DNA from: Bacillota bacterium
Lineage (GTDB): Bacteria; Bacillota; Dethiobacteria; DTU022; JAAZDU01
Length of the DNA: 6,678 nt
NCBI GenBank assembly: GCA_012512665.1
Contig: JAAZDU010000325.1
Coordinates: 1-6,678 of the forward strand
Direction: 5' to 3'
Shown: positions 1-5,526 of the stretch, in pieces
Numbering within the stretch: position 1 is the stretch's first letter
Layout of the letters: each line of letters begins with the position of its first letter
Notes under the pieces: generated by a model
The model's input: the letters and a program-made list of their open reading frames with translations, nothing else
Database searches by the model: none
Told to the model about the DNA's origin: nothing
Position numbers and translations under genes: made by a program

Positions 1-93
1 AGCTTCACATTCCTTTATAAGTTTACTTAGTTCATTATAACCAGAGTTCTTTCTCGAAACAATTGCTTTTGCCAATGGATACCATAATAGCAT
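1..93 (-). CDS. Possible 5' end of a leftward gene, truncated by window edge (doubtful)
   Basis: On the minus strand an ATG at 93-91 opens a frame that stays open for 31 codons to the window edge. It begins MLLWYPLAKAIVSRKN and ends ELSKLIKECEA. A TAA lies in frame just upstream, so this ATG would be the first possible start. I do not recognise the protein. Against it, the bases before the ATG are almost pure A/T with no Shine-Dalgarno sequence, whereas the other genes here have clear ones. A 31-codon open run can also arise by chance. It may be a real gene with a weak start, a decayed remnant, or noise. Confidence 0.13.
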   Translation of the reverse strand, partial: MLLWYPLAKAIVSRKNSGYNELSKLIKECEA

Positions 94-153
94 TTTTTAA
101 ATAAAATTAAATTATATTAATAAATAATTAACATAATCTCTGCAAGCTTCTTG

Positions 154-169
154 TTACCATAGCTGGTAA
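154..169. promoter_or_regulatory. 16-bp palindrome, candidate operator
   Basis: TTACCA (154-159) and TGGTAA (164-169) are perfect 6-bp inverted arms around the 4-bp centre TAGC. The palindrome ends three bases before the predicted -35 box at 173, a usual place for an activator or repressor dimer. No T run follows it, so it does not look like a terminator. The regulator is unknown, and operator function is inferred from symmetry and position only. Confidence 0.33.
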
Positions 170-172
170 GGT

Positions 173-201
173 TTGCTTTAATAAGGACTTCTGCATATAA
201 T
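173..201 (+). promoter_or_regulatory. Sigma-A-like promoter for the SleB gene
   Basis: TTGCTT (173-178) is followed by exactly 17 bp and a perfect TATAAT (196-201). Transcription would start near 208, leaving a leader of about 60 nt before the ribosome binding site at 254-260. In Bacillus sleB is transcribed by the forespore sigma factor G. I looked for a sigma-G pattern here and found no convincing -35/-10 pair at the right spacing. The -35 box matches consensus at only its first three bases. Confidence 0.5.
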
Positions 202-253
202 CTGGTTAACATAATTTGTGCAGGCCATGCCTGGACAAACAAAAAGTTATCAC

Positions 254-299
254 AGGAGGTCACATAATGTTATGAAGAAAAAAAGGACTCCAAATATTT
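254..299 (+). promoter_or_regulatory. Strong RBS followed by a disrupted start and out-of-frame signal-peptide n-region
   Basis: AGGAGGT (254-260) is a near-perfect Shine-Dalgarno sequence. The best-spaced ATG (267-269) is in the hydrolase frame but meets TGA two codons later (ATG TTA TGA). A second ATG at 272-274 overlaps that stop as ATGA. It encodes MKKKRTPNIF, a typical lysine-rich signal-peptide start, but in a different frame from the hydrolase, and it ends at a TAA at 350-352. Removing one A from the seven-A run at 278-284 would join this ATG to the hydrolase frame as MKKKGLQIF followed by the hydrophobic core. The true start is therefore unclear: sequencing error, real frameshift mutation, slippage, or initiation at TTG 300. 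Confidence 0.6.
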
Positions 300-1058
300 T
301 TGTTGACTGCTTTGCTCATTTTGGGCCCGTTTTCCTTTGTCGCCCAGGCTAACACCCATACAGTTATGCCAGGTGAGACCATATTCCTTATTGCCCAGCG
401 CTACGGCGTTTCCTACCAGGCCCTCTCCCAAATAAACAACCTGGCAAACCCAGACATCATTTATCCAGGAAACAAAATTAACCTGCCCGAGCCTTATACT
501 GTAAAAGAAGGAGACACCCTGTGGAAACTGGCCCAAGCCAGGAGGACAAACCTTAATATACTGCTTATGTTAAACAACCTTGCTAATCCAAATCAGCTGT
601 TTCCTGGCCAGAAAATCCTTTTACCACCAGCTTTCGCAGCAGGCTCAAGCAGCACAGCTATGGCTTCCCGCGGCGGTAGAAATTACGCTTTCTTCCCTTC
701 CGAAATAGACCTTTTTGCCCGCCTTGTCCACTCTGAAGCTGCCGGCGAACCTTACATAGGACAGGTAGCTGTAGCCGCCACAGTACTCAACCGCATCAAC
801 AGCCCGCGCTATCCCAATACCCTCACAGGAGTAATATACCAGGTCTCCAACGGTTTTTACCAGTACAGCCCTGTATTGGACGGCAGAATTAACCTGCCAG
901 CAAACCAATCGGCTTATAATGCCGTCAGGGATGCTCTACAGGGTTGGGATCCATCTCTGGGTGCAACAGGCTTTTATAATGCCAGCAAGACTACAAACCA
1001 GTGGGTCAGGCAGCAGCCTGTTACAACAGTCATAGGCAATCACATCTTCTTCCGCTAA
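300..1058 (+). CDS. sleB: SleB-type spore cortex / cell wall hydrolase with two LysM domains
   Basis: Exported peptidoglycan hydrolase of the SleB/CwlJ (Hydrolase_2) family, whose members are lytic transglycosylases that degrade spore cortex at germination. In the uninterrupted 252-residue frame a hydrophobic segment (about 2-17, ending VAQA) is the core of a signal peptide. LysM 1 spans about 20-63 and LysM 2 about 66-110; both bind glycan. A short Ser/Ala/Gly linker follows. The catalytic domain covers about 136-252, with the hallmark ARLVHSEAAGEPYIGQVAVAA; Glu146 aligns with the SleB catalytic glutamate. LysM replaces the PG_binding_1 domain of Bacillus SleB. The TTG at 300 has only a weak AAGGA 12 nt upstream and leaves a signal peptide with no positive n-region. 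The natural start is probably the ATG at 272, out of frame by one base. Family assignment is secure; spore versus vegetative role is inferred. Confidence 0.9.
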   Translation: MLTALLILGPFSFVAQANTHTVMPGETIFLIAQRYGVSYQALSQINNLANPDIIYPGNKINLPEPYTVKEGDTLWKLAQARRTNLNILLMLNNLANPNQLFPGQKILLPPAFAAGSSSTAMASRGGRNYAFFPSEIDLFARLVHSEAAGEPYIGQVAVAATVLNRINSPRYPNTLTGVIYQVSNGFYQYSPVLDGRINLPANQSAYNAVRDALQGWDPSLGATGFYNASKTTNQWVRQQPVTTVIGNHIFFR

Positions 1059-1075
1059 AACCTTAGCAAAAAAGC

Positions 1076-1103
1076 AGGGGCTGTCCAATAAAGGGCAGCC
1101 CTT
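1076..1103 (+). terminator. Hairpin terminator after the SleB gene
   Basis: GGGCTGTCC (1078-1086) pairs with GGGCAGCCC (1093-1101) over 9 bp, including one G-U, around an AATAAA loop. The outer bases add a G-U and an A-U pair. It starts 17 bp after the stop codon and follows an A-run. The downstream T tract is poor (TTAT), so it is either a weaker intrinsic terminator or an mRNA 3' stabiliser. Confidence 0.62.
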
Positions 1104-1119
1104 ATAAGCTGCATTCTTT

Positions 1120-1160
1120 CTGACGCTTTCCTTATACTATAATACTATAAAAGTATTATA
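1120..1160 (+). promoter_or_regulatory. Weak promoter candidate overlapping an AT-rich inverted repeat
   Basis: TATAATAC (1138-1145) and GTATTATA (1153-1160) are perfect 8-bp inverted arms around a 7-nt centre. A possible promoter overlaps them: CTGACG (1120-1125), 17 bp, then TACTAT (1143-1148), each box matching 4 of 6. It would serve the operon that begins at 1288, with a leader of about 130 nt. The left arm itself contains TATAAT, but no -35 box lies at a proper distance from it. Function is uncertain: promoter with operator, or a small hairpin. Confidence 0.3.
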
Positions 1161-1203
1161 AAGCTGCCACCAAAGTTTAGTAGCCCCTGTTTTTGGTAAT
1201 TTA

Positions 1204-1229
1204 GCAGGATTATCCTGCCTGATGCCGAA
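1204..1229. repeat. Short palindromic element with trailing ATGCCGAA
   Basis: GCAGGAT (1204-1210) and ATCCTGC (1212-1218) form a perfect 7-bp inverted repeat around one base, followed by CTGATGCCGAA. It lies 70 bp before the transglutaminase-like gene. From memory, related intergenic elements (a GCAGGA/TCCTGC palindrome, then a short tail ending in GAA) occur in genomes of Peptococcaceae-like Firmicutes. Only one copy is in this window, so membership in a repeat family cannot be shown here. An operator is an alternative. Confidence 0.35.
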
Positions 1230-1287
1230 CCTAGTTATATATAAAAATGCCCTCTCCTGTTCCCCTGCATGCCAAGGAGGTACATAG

Positions 1288-3114
1288 ATGCGACAACGAA
1301 TTTTTTTTGGCCAGTTTTTAATATATGCCTTGGCCTTTACTTTATTTTTTATAACCTTTTTCCAGGGAAAAGCCACTGCCACTGAAAGCAAACCTATAAA
1401 TATTTATATTAACAACCAGCCCCTGGCTACAGATGTCCCTCCCCTTATTATAGACGGTAGAACGCTTGTCCCCTTTCGCCCTGTTCTGGAAGCTCTGGGC
1501 GCCCAGGTCCACTGGTCAGCATCAGAAAGAAAAGTAACCGCCTGCAAGAAAAACCTTGTTATCACCCTTACTATTGACAGCTCTCTGGCCTATCTGCAGC
1601 AGGAACCCGTTTTGCTGGATGTTCCTCCCCGCATATTGGCCGGCAGGACTTTAACCCCTCTACGTTTTGTGGCTGAATCACTGGGGGCTACCGTTCAATG
1701 GGTCGAACAGGAGCGGTCTATTTACATACACAGCCCGGACCCTATTTCTTTTTCTATCAGCCCCGACCAGATACACCTTCTTCCCGGTCACACGCAATCC
1801 CTTAACCTAAAGGCAGTTTTTCCTCTCAACCTGAAACGGGATATTAAGCCTGAGCAGGTAAGTTGGTCGGTGGAACCTGAGGGCATAGTGGAAGTAAAAG
1901 GAGCCAGGGTAACAGCCCTGCGCCAGGGGAAGGCCACGCTGACAGCCAGCTACCGCGACCTTAAAGTAGAATTAAAAGCAAGGGTTTACCCGACACCGCT
2001 GGATTACATATCGCTCTTAAGCCGGGATGGCCAGGCCACGATAACCTTGCCCCAGGAGTACCCGCTTTTGCAGGTAAAAGTGCAAAAAGACAATAAGAGC
2101 TACACTTTCCGCACGCTATCTGCAGGGAAAGGCAAAGCGGAAGAGAAGAAAAAGATCATTCTTCCCTATGGGGAAGGTACCTATCAAATAGAAATTGACG
2201 CCTGGGACAACCATGACTGGGTTAACGTTCGCCGGTACCTTGTTTATAACCCATACCCTGTACCTGCTCCCGCAGAAGAGTACCTCTACCAGCGAGGCTA
2301 CTTTAATACTACCATTGAGAAACCATCTTTAACATTGGATGTGGTGGATAGCATTCACATCAAAGGTAAAAGCGATGCAGAGTATTTTATTTTTCGCATC
2401 AGGCACACCAATGATCTGGATAACCCCATACATTTTAGCCACTATTTTGCTGGCGGCAATATTGATACTTATCTTTATTTACCCCTGGGAGAAGGACTTT
2501 ACCATGTTACCATCTTTGCTTCCGCCACCTATAAGGGCACTTATAGAAATACCTGGGACTTTTTCGTCAATAATAAAGGTAATAAGCTGCGGGAAGATCT
2601 TATCCCTACAGGGGAGATACAAAGCGACCACCCCGATATTATAAGGCTTGCCCGTGATATTACCAGCGGCATCGAGCGCGACTATAATAAGTCCAAGGCA
2701 ATTCACAACTGGGTGACTGCCAATATTTCTTATGATACCAATTCCCTGCTGAACGGCAGCATGGTCTGGGAAAATAATACAGCGCTGGAAGTCGTGAAAA
2801 ATGCACAGGCCGTCTGTACCGGGTACGCCAACCTTACGGCAGCCCTGCACCGGGCAATAGGTATTCCTGCCCTGGTAATTGAGGGCATTGCCCGCAACGC
2901 CGGCAACAGCCCGGTATCACAAAGCGCCCCCGGCGAGCCCAATCATGCCTGGAATGAGGTATTCGTAGAGGGGCAGTGGATTATACTGGATACCACCTGG
3001 GACGCAGGCTACCTGGATCCTGAAACCAAAAAATTCGTGCCTGACCCCAGGCAGCTGTATTTTAATCCCAACCCCCTTGTTTTTTCTCAAACGCATACTA
3101 AAATAATCCCTTAA
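1288..3114 (+). CDS. Exported transglutaminase-like protein with copper-amine-oxidase-like N-terminal domain
   Basis: A 608-residue secreted protein of unknown substrate. AAGGAGGT (1274-1281) sits 6 nt before the ATG. Residues 1-31 are a signal peptide (MRQR n-region, long Phe/Leu-rich core, cleavage near ATA). Residues about 38-148 form the copper-amine-oxidase-like N-terminal domain (PF07833 type), with paired GRTLVPFRPVLEALGA and GRTLTPLRFVAESLGA motifs; this domain is not itself an oxidase. Residues about 154-233 resemble a bacterial Ig-like (Big) domain. Two similar beta-rich modules follow (about 240-322 and 345-428), each with an LPxGEGxY motif. The C-terminal part (about 448-580) is a transglutaminase core with a complete Cys510 (AVCTGYA), His553 (NHAWNEV), Asp568 (ILDTTWD) triad. 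Such cores may act as proteases, cross-linkers or amidases, so the reaction cannot be assigned. First gene of a likely operon with the next two. Confidence 0.88.
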   Translation: MRQRIFFGQFLIYALAFTLFFITFFQGKATATESKPINIYINNQPLATDVPPLIIDGRTLVPFRPVLEALGAQVHWSASERKVTACKKNLVITLTIDSSLAYLQQEPVLLDVPPRILAGRTLTPLRFVAESLGATVQWVEQERSIYIHSPDPISFSISPDQIHLLPGHTQSLNLKAVFPLNLKRDIKPEQVSWSVEPEGIVEVKGARVTALRQGKATLTASYRDLKVELKARVYPTPLDYISLLSRDGQATITLPQEYPLLQVKVQKDNKSYTFRTLSAGKGKAEEKKKIILPYGEGTYQIEIDAWDNHDWVNVRRYLVYNPYPVPAPAEEYLYQRGYFNTTIEKPSLTLDVVDSIHIKGKSDAEYFIFRIRHTNDLDNPIHFSHYFAGGNIDTYLYLPLGEGLYHVTIFASATYKGTYRNTWDFFVNNKGNKLREDLIPTGEIQSDHPDIIRLARDITSGIERDYNKSKAIHNWVTANISYDTNSLLNGSMVWENNTALEVVKNAQAVCTGYANLTAALHRAIGIPALVIEGIARNAGNSPVSQSAPGEPNHAWNEVFVEGQWIILDTTWDAGYLDPETKKFVPDPRQLYFNPNPLVFSQTHTKIIP

Positions 3115-3134
3115 AAAGAAATTGGGTGAAAGTC

Positions 3135-3329
3135 ATGTTGAACACTAAAAAAATTGAACGCATCAACGAACTGTACCAAAAACAAAAAGCTGGAACACTT
3201 TCCGCAGAGGAAAAAATAGAGCAGGAAAATTTGCGGCAGGAATATATTAAAGCCATTAAGGAGCGGGTCAGGCAAAGCCTGAGCCAGCTGGTAAAAGACT
3301 CAGATAGCAAAAGCTCTAAAAAACATTAA
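3135..3329 (+). CDS. DUF896 family protein (YnzC-like)
   Basis: Small soluble, highly charged protein of 64 residues, similar to B. subtilis YnzC of the DUF896 family. These are Firmicutes proteins with a helical-hairpin fold and no firmly established biochemical role. Visible hallmarks are KIERINELYQKQKAGTLSAE, then EEK-EQ and LRQEYIKAIKERVRQSL, the conserved two-helix core. The tail is short and Ser/Lys-rich (KSSKKH). I chose ATG 3135 because GGTGA, complementary to the 16S tail, lies 5 nt upstream. A GTG at 3126 in the same frame would add three residues but overlaps that SD and has no good one of its own. It begins 20 bp after the transglutaminase-like gene, so co-transcription is likely. 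Confidence 0.85.
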   Translation: MLNTKKIERINELYQKQKAGTLSAEEKIEQENLRQEYIKAIKERVRQSLSQLVKDSDSKSSKKH

Positions 3330-3365
3330 ATTAATATGTTATATCATAAAAGGAGATGTAATCTT

Positions 3366-3830
3366 ATGAACGTTGAAGAAAGAATCAAGAAGATGGGAAT
3401 TGTATTACCTGAGCCAGCCGCGGCTTTGGGCATGTACGAACCCCTGATAATAACAAATGATTTAATATTTACCTCGGGTAACCTGCCCCTGGAAAAAGGT
3501 GAACTCAAATTTAAAGGTAAGCTGGGCTTAAGCGTATCTCTTGAGGAAGGGCTTGCCGCCGCTCAGCTCTGCACGCTAAATGCCCTGGCTACATTAAAAG
3601 ATAAAATAGGCAGTCTAAACCGTATTCTGAGAGTTGTCAAAGTCACAGGTTTTGTCAATAGCACTCCCGATTTTACCGACCATCCCAAAGTAATTAACGG
3701 CGCCTCCAAGCTTTTGGTGGACCTCTTTGCAGAGCAAGGGCTACATGCCCGCTCCGCTGTAGGTGTTGCCGCCCTGCCTTTAGACGCCGCTGTGGAAATT
3801 GAATTTGTATTCCAGCTAGCGCCTAAATAA
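3366..3830 (+). CDS. RidA family protein (YjgF/YER057c/UK114 superfamily)
   Basis: Cytosolic protein of 154 residues. Canonical RidA deaminates reactive enamine/imine intermediates such as 2-aminoacrylate and usually forms a trimer. This protein belongs to the longer branch of about 150 residues, with an N-terminal VEERIKKMGIVLPEP extension; the substrate of that branch is less certain. Visible motifs are FTSGNLP (36-41 region), RVVKVTGFVNS, DHPKVINGASKLL, then HARSAVGVAALPLDAAVEIE. Arg129 and Glu144 fall at the same spacing as the substrate-binding Arg105 and Glu120 of E. coli RidA, so imine deaminase activity is plausible. Start: ATG 3366 has AAAGGAGATG upstream. An ATG at 3336 in frame would add ten residues with no SD and would place that RBS inside the gene. 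It is the last gene of the plus-strand operon, 36 bp after the DUF896 gene. Confidence 0.87.
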   Translation: MNVEERIKKMGIVLPEPAAALGMYEPLIITNDLIFTSGNLPLEKGELKFKGKLGLSVSLEEGLAAAQLCTLNALATLKDKIGSLNRILRVVKVTGFVNSTPDFTDHPKVINGASKLLVDLFAEQGLHARSAVGVAALPLDAAVEIEFVFQLAPK

Positions 3831-3839
3831 TAAGTTAGC

Positions 3840-3854
3840 AGGCCAAAAAGGCTT
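3840..3854. terminator. Small hairpin between convergent genes, possible weak terminator
   Basis: AGGCC (3840-3844) pairs with GGCTT (3850-3854) around an AAAAA loop, giving 5 bp with one G-U. It occupies the 22-bp gap between the RidA stop and the permease stop. Without a T tract on the plus strand it is a poor intrinsic terminator. Position is the main argument, since both operons must end here or run into each other. Confidence 0.22.
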
Positions 3855-5526
3855 AAACATTTATTTTAGCATACCTGGTCTGCGCCAGGCGGGCTATAAG
3901 GTAGTAAAAAATTCCCCCGATAAAGAGGGAAATACCGGCAATTAAGAAGAAAATAAGATGCAGAGGCAAGCTGCATCGCAGTCCCCAGAAGGCGACCAGG
4001 ATACTGGGCAGCAAAACAGCCGCGCTGAGCAGCATTCCCAGCAGTGTATTGATATTCTGCTTAATGGCTTTCTGGGGGTTATCCCAATCCAGGTAAGGGC
4101 GCAACAGGTCAACGAACAGGTTGGAGGTCAAAACGGGAAAACAGGCAACAAGGCCAAGCAGGGCAATAATGATCATATCTAGCGCCTTCCAGGGAATGAC
4201 GGCAGAAAACAAAAGAACAAGGGGCACTGCCAGGGCAGCCAGCAGGTAGCCAGCCAAAAGCTTACCTTGTAACTGCTGCAGGGGATTGATCGGAATTACC
4301 TTGGAAAGCCAAAACATTTTCCCTTCCCGGGAAATAGAGCTGGAAAGGGCCGCAGAAAAAATAGACATAATGGCTATAAAACCTGCTCCAGCCAAATTAA
4401 GAACCCCACCCAGCCCGGGACGATTAAGCTCTTCTATAAGAAGAGCTAGCTCTCCACCGGACAAAAGAGGCACTACCAGGATAACGGGGACAATAACTAG
4501 CGTGGCCAGGCTATTAAATAGATAGACCGGCGTTCTGATCAGTATTTTAAGCTCCCGCAGAGCAATAGCCCATCTGGGGGAAGAAACCCTGCCCAGGTGC
4601 CTTTCCAGCTCTCTGGAGTCGAGGAGCCGTGAGACAGGGGCTTCCTGCCCTCCGGCCCAACCTCTAAAGAATAGCCTCCGGGCTGCCGCTAAAACCAGCA
4701 CTACTGCCAGCACGCTGGACAAGGCCGTCATAAGAAAATTAAAAAGTGCAGCCGCCCCGGCAGAGGCCAGGGATCTGGTCAGCCAGAGGGCAGGGGGATA
4801 TATCCTGGCGATGTAAGCAGCCAACCCTTCTGGGTCCTGCAGCAGGGACTGGACATAAGCCAGTTCGTTCCCTTCAGGGAGGCGGGCCAGGTAATAGTTT
4901 AATACTACTACAGCTAAAATAATAAAGAACATGCTGAACAGGCGCAGTGTATCCTTTCTCTGGCTAAGGCCGGTAGCTGACATCAGCACCAGCACTGCCA
5001 GCGAAGCTGCTGCCAGAGGAATGACGGGCAACAGCAAAAAGGAAAAAACTGCTATAGGCCAGAACAAAGAACCTGGCGCGCTGCGCGTTCCATAAATCCA
5101 GAGGGCAGACAGAAAAAAAGGAGCAACTGTCAGGTATTCCTCAACCAGGACGACGGCAAATTTGCCCCCCAAAATATGGGAAAAAGGAAGGGGCAGTGAC
5201 ATCAAGAAGGGAAGGTCGTTAGAAAAATAAAAGGCGGAGACAACATAAACAATCCCCACAAAAAAAACCAGGACGCTGGCCATAACTGTCGCCATCGTCA
5301 GGACAACCTGCTCCTGCCCCAGGGGGGCAGTGGCCTCGTAAACAGCATCCACAAGGCGCATGTAAAGGAAAAAAAGCGGCAAGAAACTGGCTATCACCAG
5401 CGCAAAAATCCCCAGCCCGGTCATAAATTTTTTATCCCGCCGCGCCAGATAGTACCTCATGGCTGCCAGGCCAAATGACACCTTAAAGTTTAGTTTAATA
5501 AGCACCCAGAGGCTGTTTGTTTTCAT
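3853..5526 (-). CDS. ABC-2 type transporter permease, putative export subunit
   Basis: Integral membrane protein of 557 residues with about 12 predicted helices. Approximate positions are 36-56, 77-100, 122-145, 153-183, 196-214, 262-283, 336-357, 375-397, 421-445, 448-471, 493-516 and 521-546. It looks like two six-helix halves joined by a charged cytoplasmic stretch (about 286-332). Conserved features of large ABC permeases of this type include SREGKMFWLSKVIPINP (398-414), followed by a GKLL segment, and DLLRPYLDWDNPQKAIKQN (473-491). It would form the membrane channel with the ATPase encoded immediately upstream. The substrate is unknown; export or envelope maintenance is inferred. The start is ATG 5526-5524, overlapping the ATPase TGA as ATGA, which implies translational coupling. 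A longer reading frame to 5649 would run through the ATPase gene and is rejected. Confidence 0.87.
   Translation of the reverse strand: MKTNSLWVLIKLNFKVSFGLAAMRYYLARRDKKFMTGLGIFALVIASFLPLFFLYMRLVDAVYEATAPLGQEQVVLTMATVMASVLVFFVGIVYVVSAFYFSNDLPFLMSLPLPFSHILGGKFAVVLVEEYLTVAPFFLSALWIYGTRSAPGSLFWPIAVFSFLLLPVIPLAAASLAVLVLMSATGLSQRKDTLRLFSMFFIILAVVVLNYYLARLPEGNELAYVQSLLQDPEGLAAYIARIYPPALWLTRSLASAGAAALFNFLMTALSSVLAVVLVLAAARRLFFRGWAGGQEAPVSRLLDSRELERHLGRVSSPRWAIALRELKILIRTPVYLFNSLATLVIVPVILVVPLLSGGELALLIEELNRPGLGGVLNLAGAGFIAIMSIFSAALSSSISREGKMFWLSKVIPINPLQQLQGKLLAGYLLAALAVPLVLLFSAVIPWKALDMIIIALLGLVACFPVLTSNLFVDLLRPYLDWDNPQKAIKQNINTLLGMLLSAAVLLPSILVAFWGLRCSLPLHLIFFLIAGISLFIGGIFYYLIARLAQTRYAKINV

Larger units (their letters stand above)
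128..225 (+). repeat. Diverged 20-bp direct repeat pair upstream of the SleB gene
   Basis: TTAACATAATCTCTGCAAGC (128-147) and TTAACATAATTTGTGCAGGC (206-225) match at 17 of 20 positions, with starts 78 bp apart. The first copy lies upstream of the predicted promoter. The second covers the expected transcription start and early leader. The pair could be two binding sites for one regulator or a local duplication. The shared first half is AT-rich, so a chance match is possible. Confidence 0.35.

Noticed and set aside
221..233. CAGGC-CAT-GCCTG inverted repeat in the SleB leader
   Set aside because: Only five pairs with a three-base loop, and no T run or overlap with the RBS, so too weak to call a regulatory hairpin.
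227..352. Plus-strand frame from ATG 227 through MKKKRTPNIF to TAA 350
   Set aside because: Only 41 codons with no SD at its start and no family resemblance. Its interesting part is the displaced signal-peptide n-region, reported separately.
1105..1287. Riboswitch or T-box leader before the transglutaminase-like gene
   Set aside because: I saw no T-box sequence, GEMM-type core or other known conserved aptamer bases, and only two short inverted repeats.
1288..1740. Calling the protein a copper amine oxidase
   Set aside because: Only the non-catalytic N-terminal-type domain is present. The topaquinone catalytic domain is absent and the C-terminus is a transglutaminase core.
2339..2850. Alternative frames on both strands inside the transglutaminase-like gene, one rich in Leu/Ile
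   Set aside because: These are shadows of a well-supported domain-bearing gene, with no ribosome binding sites of their own that I can see.
3336..3365. Upstream ATG for the RidA gene adding ten residues
   Set aside because: It has no SD, encodes an unlikely N-terminus, and would put the strong AAAGGAGATG site inside the gene.
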